Shown: positions 9,213 to 20,839 of the stretch, piece after piece
Numbering within the stretch: the stretch's first letter is position 1
Layout: each line of letters begins with the position of its first letter
Assembly: GCA_036346395.1 (NCBI GenBank)
Contig: CM070609.1
Location: forward strand, 27,602,223 to 27,666,222
Direction: 5' to 3'
DNA length: 64,000 nt
Source of the DNA: Hsuehochloa calcarea
Taxonomy: Eukaryota > Streptophyta > Magnoliopsida > Poales > Poaceae
Made by a program: the position numbers and the translations under genes
The notes under the pieces: generated by a model
Told to the model about the DNA's origin: nothing
The model's database searches: none
The model's input: only the letters and a program-made list of their open reading frames with translations

Positions 9213-11016
9213 TGTGGATATCATGGGGATGTGTTCCAGATCTTAGGATGATGTGACAATTGGCAATGGTGTTTACGGTTTGTCGTTTCACGAGTTTTCG
9301 ACAAAGCTTCAGGCATTCTGGACAGGGGCGGTCCGACCGGTCCTAGCACGGCGGTCCGACCGGTCCCAAATCGGTCGGACCGGCCATGTGCGGCGGTCGG
9401 ACCGGCTGTGATCTAAAAGTGGTCAAAACGAGTTGGACCAAAAATAGGTGTTGTAGGCAAGTGAGGGGATCCCAATGCACTTGGTCTCATGATTTTTGGA
9501 GTCTCTAGTAAGAAGTTCTATTCGTTTTAATTTCGGAAGGTTTGAATTTGTGGTATGAATTTCGCTAAGTCCTGAGGCGGTCCGACCGCTCACGGGAGCG
9601 GTCCGGCAAGCCATAGGCGATCCGACCGCTCACATGGAGCGGTCGGACCGGTTTCTACTTGAACGTCGGCCAACTTCGTGGCGATGTTGTTTTGTTAGGT
9701 CAAAGTCATTGGTATCGTGGCATATGGTTTGCATGATGCATGTTTTGACTAACATCGGTCAAGTTGTGAAGAACTTGTTCCCGAATTCGTGTTTGCTTGT
9801 CTGTGGTTGTGCAGGTTGCTTGGTGGTCAACGACGGTCAACGGCGAGGAGGATCGGGGCTAGACTTGGAGAGTTGAGGTCCGAGCGATTGGCGATGCGGG
9901 TGAGGTCAACGACTCAAGCGTGACACAAGATGGACAAGGGTGACCTATTGGCAAATCCATGGCGCATGGTGAAGCGGTTTAGGTCAAAAGGTTAAAGACG
10001 GCGCTTAAGCGGCGTGCGTGTGTGACCCGTTTGTTAGTGGGCCTTAACGGGAGCCCAATTGAGTCAAACCCTAGAGAGTTCTAGGCCTCCACTATAAATA
10101 GGAGGAGATGGGGGCTGCACCCTCACCCTCGCTATTTTTCACCTCTTTTGTTGTCTTCAAACCTTAATTGGCTTAGGGGGAGTTGAGGTGGAGGCTAGGG
10201 CTTTTCATGGTTTGAGGTGAATTTCGTGATCTTGGATTGACCACTGATCCATGATGGTGTGGGTGTAATCCAGCAATGATCACGTTCTTAATCTATGCAA
10301 GGTTTGCTTGAGATAAGTCTCTTTTCGTTCTTACTTTCAATTTTGTGATTTTAGGGCTTTCTTTGATCCACGAGTTTGTGATTGATTCTTTCGCATGAAT
10401 TAGCTTGCTGTGATATGTGTGAATCTATCTAGTATCATCTTGATCATCAATCTCTCACGAACAAGCATTAGGATCAAGTTTTCGTTCTTGCCCGGTTTTA
10501 GACCTTCTGTTAATCAATTGGCAATTGTTCAGGATCTATCCAAGAATTATCATAATATTCGATTGGAATAGGTCCTCAATAGCATAGAGAAGGTGTGTGC
10601 AAAGTTTCATAAAGTTTGGAGTTGAGAATCAAAAGTTTGACCTAATTGCAACTTCATCAGGTGATTTTATTTTTTTGGATCGGTTCGAGTCGGCGGTCGG
10701 ACCACCGTCATCACCGGTCCGATCGATTTTGAGCGGTCCGACCGCCAAGATAACAATGGTCGATCCGCCGACAATCGGTCCAACCGTTTGGGTCCAGAGG
10801 TCGACCGCCGTGCTTTGAGTTTTGCAATCTTAGTTGATTTTGTTATTTTGTTTAGGGGATTTAATTGGATTCAATACTAGTCTTCCGCTGTACTGGTATA
10901 TTGATCTTCATAGCTTCCTAATAGCTATTGGAGTGAAATTGTGTTGAATTCATTATTTGGGAAAAAGTGAGCGTGCTCCTATTCACCCCCCCTCTAGTCG
11001 CCTTTTCGGTCCAACA
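9213..11016 (+). mobile_element. Solo LTR of a SIRE/Maximus-like copia element
   Basis: The LTR begins TGTGGATATCAT and ends TTCGGTCCAACA. It is flanked by GTTAC on both sides (9208-9212 and 11017-11021), a 5-bp target duplication. The right end (CACCCCCCCTCTAGTCGCC...) matches the LTR ends at 15394 and 54823, and the start matches 52827. It lacks an internal region or primer-binding site, so it is a solo LTR, the product of recombination between two LTRs. It contains repeated palindromic motifs such as CGGTCGGACCGG at 9328-9410, 9577-9655 and 10690-10800. A TATA-like ACTATAAATAGG lies near 10090-10101. It sits within the FAR1-like pseudogene. Confidence 0.9.
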
Positions 11017-11690
11017 GTTACTATTGTTGAGATGGATCACAGTCAACCCCCTTTGAGCCCCCTCGACACTTCGCTTTTTGAGGTTGTACAGACACATCAC
11101 AGATGATGACTATGCCCTCATAGAGTTGCTCCACACAAACAATATCCCTGCGAGGATGGTGATGTCTGTCCAATCCAATCTGTATGGGAACATGAGAAAC
11201 ATGCCCTTCACAAAGAAAGACGTGATTAATCTCTAGCATCAACAATTAAGTACTTTCAAGAGCTGCAAGCATAGGACCCATCATTCTTATACAATATGGC
11301 ATTGGATAGCAGTAGCACAGTCAACAATCTCTTTTGGGTCGATGGAGCTCCGAAGGAAGCAACAAGAGATTTGGTGATTGTGTTGTGTTCGACACAACGT
11401 ACTGCACAAACAAGTATCGGCTCCCGTTTGCTCCCATTATTGGTGTTAGCCACCACAGATCGACTGTGTTGTTTGGGTGTGCTTTTCTCAAGGATGAAAT
11501 GATAGACCTTTGAATGGTTGTTTGAGACATTTTGAAAGCGGTGGATAACAAGCCTCCTAAGAATATCATGACAGATCAAGACAAAGCAATGGAGATTGCA
11601 ATCACAAATGTACTGTCGAACATCGTCCATACGCGCTGCATGTGGCACAAATACAGTCTTGTGATGAGGTGGGACATTGTAAAAGTCTTG
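11017..11690 (+). pseudogene. FAR1/FHY3-like gene, continuation with MULE transposase domain
   Basis: Right after the solo LTR the protein resumes with the DH..PL motif (MDHSQPPLSPLDTSLF), then DDYALIELLHTNNIPARMVM and NLYGNMRNMPFTKKDV. The MULE-type transposase core follows: NNLFWVDG, then FDTTYCTNKYRLPFAPIIG and HHRSTVLFGCAF, then IMTDQDKAMEIAI and CMWHKYSL. The conserved acidic residues of the FDTTY and TDQD motifs are present. At least three frameshifts or stops interrupt it, including a one-base loss where the family reads TFEWLFE (about 11512). No SWIM zinc finger is seen beyond 11690, so the 3' end is missing. It is non-functional. Confidence 0.85.
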
Positions 11691-11694
11691 TGAT

Positions 11695-12340
11695 AATCAA
11701 CATTAGCCACGCACCTACGAAAGTGTGTCAGAGCAGTATAAGTTGAAATATCTCTTGTGGGTAAAGTGTACAAACTCTGCAGAGTAAGAGAACTATCTGG
11801 ATAACTGTGCTCGCTGTCAAGATCTGTGCTGAGAACTTGCTTGGGTTAGCTTTCATTTTTATAAAACTATTTTTGTGTGTGGAATGAAAAGGGTGGGTTG
11901 GGAACCTAGAGAATGGAGAAAGCCTAGTCGGGGACCAATGGTAAATACGGGATATCCTGAGCATTGGGTAGATGGACTCACTCAATGATATAGGAGACGG
12001 AATCTCCACTAGTATTTTACAATAAAAACTCAGTTTATAAAAACATGTGTTAGTAAAATGCTAAGTCTCAGGTTTTGCTACTACTTAATCTATTTCAATA
12101 AATGGCTTTGTGCAAAAATAAAATAACCATGAGCCTCCCCTTTGATTAGCCTTACATATATAATAATTGCATTGTGTGTTGGCTCATGAGTATGATTGTG
12201 TACTCATGCTCGCTATTTACATTCTTTTAGTCAATAAGCATAAAAGAAGGCTACATGGATAATTATGAGTATAGGACAAGACTAAAGATCAACAAGGCCA
12301 AGAACTAGGTCGCGAGCCCACAGTCAATTGTCGGTGGGTA
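11695..12340. other. No gene recognised
   Basis: Frames at 11576-11773 and 11728-12009 (minus) have no recognised motif. This may be the decayed 3' part of the FAR1-like gene or another repeat. Confidence 0.35.
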
Positions 12341-12559
12341 TATCATGAGGGTTCCACGCGTTGTACTTTGATTCTACTTCCGCTGCTGTTCTCTGAAAGT
12401 ATTTGGCTTGTTCAGCCATTCTGCAAGTCAAAAGTCATAAGGTATATTTATGTTTTGTTTAATATTATGCAATAGCTTTACATTTTTGTGATATGTGTTT
12501 GAACCGACAATGTAACTGTGTGTGCTATCTTGATCTAGGGAATGACACAAATTAATACA

Positions 12560-12830
12560 GTAGGTCCCAGGTTACACATTTGGGGTCTCATAATTCGCAA
12601 GGATGATACTTGCCAGAAACTTAGAAGGAACTAGGTGAAACTTAATAAAACTTGCCGAGAAACTGGATTGGAGTACACATAGGATTTTGCAATGGTGAGA
12701 GTAACAGGACATAACTAGGATGAAGACCTGCCTGAAACTTGATTGGCAATGATGATACTTGCCTAAAACTTGAAGGAATTGGGTGAAACTTAATAAAACT
12801 TGCCTCAAAATAACTAGATGGTACTTAACA
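12560..12830 (+). repeat. Degenerate repeats of a GGTGAAACTTAATAAAACTT unit
   Basis: The phrases GGATGATACTTGCC, GAAACTTAATAAAACTTG and GGAATTGGGTGAAACTT recur. The same set occurs at 24400-25110, inside the Ulp1-like gene region. This suggests that the two loci hold copies of one transposon, with only the repetitive part surviving here. Confidence 0.6.
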
Positions 12831-13137
12831 AAACACCTCCGAAATTAGCATGGGACTTGATGAAACAAAAAAAACAATGGTTCAAACTTAAATGAATCTA
12901 AATTTAGGTTAGTTCAATAAAGGATGATAAGGAAAACCATGGTTCATAACAGTGTGAAAACATGTTAGACATAGGATTTTGATCAGTGTCCATAACACAT
13001 TGTTTTCTAGGAATGTTCAGTAGTTGCAGAAAACAAAAAGAAACCCCAAAAAAAGTGTGTCATCTTGTTTAGTTTCAAAAGATGAAACACTGCAGCCACA
13101 CAGACGTGAGCCTATAAGCTAATTTTAGGGCCTGGTT

Positions 13138-15185
13138 GTAACACCCTGGCTATTCGGAAGCCAAGATGTTACCTACAAGAACTAACATACAACCAAATTG
13201 CAGAAGAACTTAAACTGTAACTCCTCTAAGTACATGAGAAGACCAACTTTATTAGAAGCATGGCAGGAATTAAGACTGGATACATCAGAATATGATCAAG
13301 AAGTAATTTAAAGAACTACTTGAAGCATTTAACAAACGAAGTAACCTTCAGTCTTAGACTTATTCATTACAGTTTCTCAGTTAACAAATCAAAGACATAA
13401 TCGAACTTAATCAATGAAGATGAATAATAGTGATCTGAGTGAAATGTGCTTGTCTAATCCCTCCCAACAAAGCCATCATCAACGTTTAACTAAATAAAGA
13501 CAGAAAATAAGAATGAGTCGAAACTCAGCAAGTACAGTAAACAATTTGAACATACCATGTTATGAACAAGTCAATCTCAATACGAATTATGAATTAATCT
13601 CTGAAAACTTATGTGTGTGAATGGAATAAATGGATGCATTGAAAGGAATGGACTAACACATGCTCATACCGGTATAGCGAGTGAGACACCCGTCGGTGTT
13701 CACTTAAGCCCGTACTTAACAAAGCAGGGGATCAATTATCAGTATGAAGAACGTTTCATACGGGTGTCCGAAACTGCCCACATTGAAATGGTGGGTCTTA
13801 CATGCCCATACTGGAGTTGATGGGTCTTTACAAATCCACTCTCATGGAAGGAACATGAACAACACATGAATGAAATGAACATATACAATGAATATTATCA
13901 TTTTCTTCCTCATGAATTATCAAATAGAAACGGAATGTATAACATGGAATATGAACATGGATCACAACATTACCGGTATATCAACCATCAACGAGCATTC
14001 AACAGAAATTAATATATCTTAACACATTGCACTTGTATGTAATGGAATATGAATATTGATTAACATCTTTGATTGAAAACATGGATCATGGAAATATTAG
14101 CATGAACACAAACACACATCAATCATCAATGTAAAGGATTTCAATGTACTTGCCTTTCGCGTTGCGACGCGTTAGCAAGCAACGAAGGTGTTCCCACACG
14201 CGATGCCTCGCCGCCTACACAAGTATGATCCCGAAATAAGAATAACATGGCATGGCTTAGGTACAGGAGACCCACACTATCCCTCCCACTAACCAACACA
14301 AACTACGAATATAAACGGACAATACTCATTTCAGCCATCTACCCAACCAACTGGACAGCAAACAAATAAAATCATAAATAATTATCTGGGACTCGAAATG
14401 ACCTGGAACCAGTGCCCAATGAAAATTAACGCATAACGCTACAAAACTCTAGTTGACGGGGTTCTTTGATTCGGCCAAAACAGTTGGCTAAACCACGATT
14501 GAAAACAACTGACAGACATCTGTCCAGAATTCAGAACAGCAGTAAAGAAAATGATATAACTTTCATTCTACTGATCCAATGGAGATGATCTTTATCAACT
14601 TGGAAATATTATTTTAGGGGCTACAATAACCTAGTTGGGTGGAAGTTCTGAATCGACTCTAACTAGATCAAAACCGAGGAACAAACCGGCGGTCCCGGAT
14701 CTCGAGACAGACGAGCAAGTAATGCGGTTAAAAATTCATATCTCCTAAACCGTAAGGCGTGATCTCGGTGCCAAAAGAAATCTAACGAGCTCAGGAACAA
14801 AACTCTAGGAGGGGAGAACCTCCAATCGGTCTCTAATAGGTCAATACTGGACACGCAACAGATTGGATCTGTTCTGGAAATAAAAAAGACAGCAATTCGA
14901 TTTCGTTCTACTGCACAATTTCACATCCAAACAGCAGTAGACAACGAGTTGGATCCTTCGTTACCCTTGAAGACCCGATGGAAGACGAAGATCACCCTCC
15001 CGAAGAACTCCCCCTTTCTCCTTCTTTCTCCTCTTCTTTGGCCGGCCACGAAAGCGGCATCCGGAGAATCGGCGGGAGGGGCGTCTTGAGGGAGAACCAT
15101 GGGGCGTGGCAAGGAATCACCGGGGCCAACACCAAGGGAGGAGGCGACACCAGGGACGGGGGAGGCGCTCAACCGTCAGTCGGAG
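13138..15185 (+). mobile_element. Possible gypsy LTR or LTR fragment
   Basis: The segment begins TGTAACACCCTGGC, a start common among plant gypsy LTRs, and runs about 2 kb without a coding frame until it meets a copia LTR fragment. The phrase AAAATTCATATCTCCTAAACCG (about 14729) also resembles sequences I associate with such LTRs. No mate LTR, end dinucleotide or target duplication was found. An alternative is unclassified intergenic sequence. Confidence 0.3.
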
Positions 15186-15394
15186 TCGGACGCGTGCTTT
15201 GAGTTTTGCAATCTTAGTTGATTTTGTTATTTTGTTTAGGGATTTAATTGGATTCAATACTAGTCTTCATTGTCTTGGTATATTGATCTTCATAGCTTCC
15301 TAATAGCTATTGGGTGAAGTTGTGTTGAATTCATTATTTGAGAAAAAGTGGCGTGCTCCTATTCACCCCCTCTAGTCGCCTTTTCGGTCCAACA
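15186..15394 (+). mobile_element. 3' fragment of a SIRE-like copia LTR
   Basis: The sequence is nearly identical to 10808-11016 of the solo LTR, including TTTGCAATCTTAGTTGATTT and the end CCTCTAGTCGCCTTTTCGGTCCAACA. It is followed directly by a primer-binding site, so it is a 5' LTR whose first 1.6 kb is missing. The junction near 15186 abuts unrelated sequence. Confidence 0.85.
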
Positions 15395-15412
15395 AGTGGT
15401 ATCGAGCGGTTA
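15395..15412 (+). promoter_or_regulatory. Primer-binding site (initiator tRNA-Met type)
   Basis: AGTGGTATCGAGCGG follows the LTR end and matches the usual TGGTATCAGAGC primer site except for two missing bases. The loss may be a real mutation or a sequencing deletion. Confidence 0.75.
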
Positions 15413-15448
15413 GTTCACTCTTGATCTTACGGTCCTGAACTTTAAGCG

Positions 15449-17668
15449 ATGGATAAGTTTTCTACTAAACCGCATATCTTCGATGGGCACGACTATGCCT
15501 ATTGGAAGAATCGTATCGAGTCTTTCTTGAGCGAGGACAAGCTATTTAGGATGTTGTTGAGCCAGCTTATTATTCTGAAATTGCAACAAAGCCGGATTCT
15601 TGTGGCAAACAACAACAAGGCCAAAATCTTTTATATGGTGCACTTGGTAGACAGAATATGATCGCATATGCAATCTTGCCTGCTCACGAAATTTGGAACA
15701 CTCTCGAAACATATCATGAGGTTCGTCCCAAATCAAAAGGTCGTAAGCAGTTTACAAGCGTGAATACAACAAATTTGAGATGCGACACGGAGAGGCATCG
15801 ATGATATTCGATCGCTTTAATAAAGTGATTAATCGGATGAAAATTGTTGATATTGAATATTCTCAATCTGAAAATGCCACCCATCTCTTGGCTGCAATCA
15901 ACACCAAGGAGTGGGAGATGAAGGCTACTGCTATAGAATTGCTTTATAGTAAACTCAAGACTCATGAAATTAAAAGTTGATCATCCCAAGAAAGATAATT
16001 TAGCTTTGGTAGCAGATCCTCTCAAAAGGCTTTTGATGACTCTTTTGAATCTTCTTACGGATTTTCATTTGCTTGCTTATCTGCTATTCATTAAGAGGAG
16101 CTTGAGAGTATTCCTGAGGTTGAGTTAGCCCTTTTAGCTAAAAAATTCACACGAGCTTACAACAATGTGAGAAATAAAAAGAGGTGGTCTGTTACTTGCT
16201 ATGAGTGTGGAGAGCTCTACCACATCAGACCAATGCCCCAAGCTAAAAGGTAAGGGCAAGCACAAGGAGGAGAAAGACGACATGGAAGAAGCCTCATGAG
16301 AACAACTCAGAGTATGATCTTTGTCAAGCTCATAAAGGCGCTCAGGGTCCTTGCGCTTTTGGAGAGCAATCAGTGGCGATGTGGACTCGGAGGCGAGGAG
16401 GAGAAGACCCTCAAGACAAGAGAAAGGGAAGGCCAAAGACTTCAGGCATGTACTTCATAGGTGACAGCGACATTGATGATAATGAGGTATCCTCTCTTAT
16501 GATGAGCTTTACGCTAGATATGATTCCATATATGAGCATGCTTAGTCAAGATGAAGCGCTAGAATTTGTCATGACTAAAATAAGAAACTAGAGTCAAAAA
16601 TTGTGGCGAAACTAGAACTTGCAAATGTTAAGACTCTTGAACACGATGAATGTTTATCTTGTCATGACATGCACTCGAATTGGCTAAGCGCAATCTGCTC
16701 ACAATATTGCTTGCAACAACTTGAAAATGCTAGAATGAGCTAATTGAAATTAAATGCTCCTTGTGAAAAATATTTAGAGTCTAGCAAGTTGATTGCTCGA
16801 TGTGATTGATTCTAGCCCTTGCACTTCATGCTTAGAAAAGAGCGTGAAATCAAAGATATCTTAGAAGTGCTAGAGTCAAATATGCTAAGCAAGGACAATA
16901 TTGAATCTACTATTTGTGCTTCTTGTTCGCTCTTAAGCTTGAAATTGCTTTATATAAGGAGAAATCTATGGATAAAACTTGTGATGCTTGTGTTAATTTT
17001 CATGATACATTAGAGAAATTTTCTAAAGGTAAACAGTTAAACATGATTCTTGACAAGTCTAAAACTCCTTATAAGAAGCAAGGTTTAGGATTCAATTCTT
17101 TTCAAGACAATTCAAGCCAAAAGTCATTCAAGTCTTGGAAAAGGTTTAATTGAATTCAAAACCCAACTTTGCAAAAACCTCTTTTAAATCTGCGGTTTGC
17201 CCAACCATGTGTTAATTCAAAGTGCTTCTTCTAGTGGTACCAAGTACCATTGCACTCATTGCAAGAAAAGTGGGCATTTGATTGAGTTTTGTTGGTAGGT
17301 TGAAAAATAATAAGAAAAATTTTGCTAGTATTTCATCCACTCAACCTAAAGCTTTTATGAGACATGGTCATTTTGAAAAGAATAAACACAGGTTAGGATT
17401 TGTTTCACATGCTTATCATCATGCTCCTAGGCAGGATAATTCTCATGTTCTTGTGACCATTACTCATGATATGAATGCAAATAGAATCAAGGATAACATA
17501 CGCTTTGCATACTACTGCATGAGCGTGTGTCTTAGTCTTTGGGTTCCCAAGTCTTGTTTAACTAACTTGATGTCGAGACACATCGTTCTTACGTGCCTTG
17601 ATTTTTCGAGATTGCCGGAAGAGGAAGGGCACGTGCTTTGTCGACTCATTATTCACGTCATATTCTAG
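15449..17668 (+). pseudogene. Copia gag remnant
   Basis: From ATG 15449, MDKFSTKPHIFDGHDYAYWK and RIESFLSEDKLF mark the N-terminus of a copia gag. MRHGEASMIFDRFNKVINRM and later blocks (15780-15980) match the capsid region. A first zinc knuckle is seen at about 16190-16250 (CYECGELYHIRP) and a second at about 17250-17297 (HCTHCKKSGHLIEFCW, CX2CX4HX4C). Two zinc knuckles and a long gag fit the SIRE/Maximus group. Frameshifts and stops occur throughout. No protease, integrase or RT follows, so this is a truncated or nonautonomous element. Confidence 0.8.
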
Positions 17669-18860
17669 GAGACTCAAGATGGTTCACCTCCTTCACGCGG
17701 TCGACGGGTTTCAAGCATCTCCAAGACCTTCCCATCGCTAGGCCTTTAAGCTCATATTCAGGTATTTACATTGCACTCTCTTTGTATGGTATTTGATATT
17801 CATGTTCTTTATCTTTGTCCATTCGGGGTTTTTTTCTTATCCTGATTGTGCGGGCTGTCGGCTAAATAGGAAGAGTACTTCAGTCGCTTGTCATCCACTA
17901 GGCTCTTCTCTTATCGTTTGATTTTATCCTCTCCAAATCTTTAGACCCAACTAGGTGTGCCACCTTGAGAAGCGAGTTAGGGGTAATTTATCCCTATGGG
18001 TTGGTTTGAGGGGGAGTTTGATCTTTTCTGATCTTTCCTTGTTCTTTTGATCTTTTATTGTTCTTTTCGAACTTAGTGATCTTTTGAACTTTTTAGGTTT
18101 TAGACTTTTATTGCATCTCATTGTATCATATTGCATTCATATGAAAAATACAACAAGTGGTATGAAAAATCCAAAAAGATGCATTGTAATATAAGACTTT
18201 CTGCTTATCTTTTAAAATTGATGAAGCTTTGCCTATTACCCTTTGGAGCTTTAGTATTTCAATTCGTGCTCAATGTCATGTCCAGTTCTTTGACTTGCTA
18301 GAATTATCATGCTTTTACATGTGTAGCTAAGTCTTTGCTATATGAGCTAGAACTTTAAAACAACTTGAACTAAGAAATTGCAATTTGTGGATGTTTTAGC
18401 GAGTTGCGCAATTAGTGCTCCTCTTGTGACATTGACCTGTCGAATTGCTTTGTTAGCTCTTTGATCTAAAATTGATCATTACTTGAGCTTTTGTGTTCTT
18501 GAGATTCTAAACGCTCATGTGAAAAATGAAAATCAAGATTGTCTTATGCTTAAATTGTGCCAAACTATTCTTACGAGCGCTTGTCAAATGACATGAACTT
18601 GGAGATAGTTTGATGAACGAACGATCTCATGGGGACGCTTGTCGAAATGACATGAACCTCAAGATTTGTCGCTCGTAGAAGCTTAGAAAGAGATGTTAAG
18701 GTTGCCACGGTGGTGTGATACACAGCATCGACAACGCCGTTCGGAGGACGGAGTGGTTATCCGCCAATTGCCACTCACCCAATGTCGACCATCATCTCGC
18801 CGGGCCGCGTTTTATTGGCGCATCGGCCGGAGGCACTGTCGACATCAAGTACATTAATGC
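17669..18860 (+). mobile_element. Residual 3' internal sequence of the copia remnant
   Basis: The stretch is non-coding and T-rich. GGTTTGAGGGGGAGTTTGATC (about 18001) looks like the purine-rich area found before 3' LTRs of SIRE elements. No 3' LTR follows. The boundary with the CACTA fragment is unclear; a GC-rich change begins near 18690. Confidence 0.35.
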
Positions 18861-18869
18861 GATATAAGA

Positions 18870-20772
18870 ACAATTCAAGCGTACCCAATCTCGGAAGAAA
18901 TCAATATTGATGTTGTATATTTACCTTGGTCTTGCTCTTTGGTCGGATGCATTAATCTTGCATCTTCTTTCTTTACCTTCCGATGTTCGTAGGCGCGACG
19001 ATGTCGATGATGGCACGGGCCGCGCCTCGTAATGCATGTCCGAGATCGACCTCTAAAAGATTTGGCCAACGCCTTGCCGCCTCGCCTCGTAGTCCTCGGC
19101 GCATTTGAAGAAGTCTGCATATAGAAAAGATGTATCGGCGGCGCGACGTGGCGTATGGATGGGCTGGCCATGGCTGGCGCGCGCGCGTAGCTCATGGCGA
19201 CGTAGCTCATGGCGGCAGCGTGGCTCCGGCGTGGCGAGGCTCGGGCGAGGCGGCGCGGCCATGCGGGCGTGGTCTGGCGAAATGGTGAGAGAGTGAGAGC
19301 GGAAGCAAGATGAGAGATAAGGCCATAACCACTTTGCCGAGAGCGGATCTGCGAGGTCTCGGCAAACCTCCCTTTGCCGAGAAGCCCCCAGATCCGGCTC
19401 TCGGCAAATTTTTTTTCAAATTTCGTTCAATTTTTAACTAGCTAAGCGCACAAAAAATATTTAAAAAAATAAAGATTATTATTTGCCGAGAGCTACTCTC
19501 GGCAAAATTATTATTATTTTAAATATTTTTATTAAATCTAACAAACCGAACAAAAAATGATATTTCTAAAAAAATTAAACATTTGCCGAGATCGACTCTC
19601 GGCAAACCATTGATCGAGCTAGGTAAAAGAAATCTGCACGAGAGCGGGCCGGTTGCTCTTGGCAAGAGCATTCTTAGAAGCAATCTGAAGCTCGGCGAAG
19701 AATATCAAAAAAATTAATAAATAGCAAGCGGCTCAGGAAAAATACGAAATTTTGCCGTGTTACAAATTATGCTCTCTAATGGCTATACAAAAGTTTGGAA
19801 CTCCAAAACTAATTCGACCGTGACATTGTTTGAAAATCCTAATAGATCCTTCTCACTTTATGAAACTTATTGGAGATGTCTCAGTTGTAAGAATCATACG
19901 CAACCACTTGCGCTGAAACATTTTCAATTTTTACCACGACCTCCAAGTGTGATACCATGACTTCATTGCAAATATCACAATTTTAAATTCGTTTCCTTTT
20001 TTAAGAATTTTTAAATCATTCGACATATGTTCGTGGTCTTGATTCGTAAAATAAAAGGTGAAAAAACGTCAACAAGATGTTATTTGCCCCCAATAATGCA
20101 TAAATAGCATGAATATCATTTTCTACTTAATTTTTCCCGTGTTTAAATCAATCATTGTTCAAATTTTAATCGATTAAAAAACTCCTTGAAATGCAATTAA
20201 TTAATTATATATAGCAAATAATTACAAAAATACACAAAATTTTAATATTGAGTACAACTTTGTAGTATGTGTATAGAAAAAAAAGTTTGGAGCATATGAA
20301 AGAAAAATAATTTAATTGGAGAGTTAGAAGAAGAAAACACATGCACATGAAATATAGAAACCACATTTGCCGAGAGCACAGGAGGGCCCTCGGCAAATAT
20401 TCTTGAAATGCGGCTTTCGGCAAAATAGCTTTCTTAAGGCGTAGCGGTGGGGCTCTCGGCAAAGCGATGACGCCGTCGAGTAAGGTGTCACGGCTATGGG
20501 CCCACGGCAATGTTTCTGAGAGAGCTGATTTTGCCGAGAGCGCGGCCCACAAGAAGGCCCATTTTGCCGACGGGCATTTTTTGCCGAAGGCGCTCTCGGC
20601 AAAATGGCCCACTTCGCGAAGTTTTGTTTGCCGAGATGCAGGCCCACGGCAATCTTGTCGATTCGACGGCCGTTTTTTGCCGAGAGCGCTCAAGCAAGCG
20701 GTTTCTTTAGAGAGCGCGTTTTGCTCTCGGCAAAAATCGCGGCTCTAGGCAAAGGACGTTTTTCCGGTAGTG
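18870..20772. mobile_element. CACTA fragment with TTTGCCGAGA / TCTCGGCAAA subterminal repeats
   Basis: The right end reads TTTTTCCGGTAGTG, the reverse complement of CACTACCGGAAAAA, a CACTA terminus. About eighteen copies of TTTGCCGAGA or TCTCGGCAAA in both orientations cluster at 19335-19675 and 20365-20765. No matching left terminus is visible, so the element is truncated or obscured. Minus-strand frames at 18875-19262 (for example TSFLYADFFKCAEDYEARR) may be the end of an element gene, but I cannot assign them. The subterminal motif differs from that of the CACTA elements at 4.8 and 55.7 kb, so this is a separate family. Confidence 0.75.
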
Positions 20773-20839
20773 ATGGCTAGTAGCTCGAGGATTTTATTTA
20801 TATGCCATTTTAATCAACTAAGAGTCATGCATTGCATTT

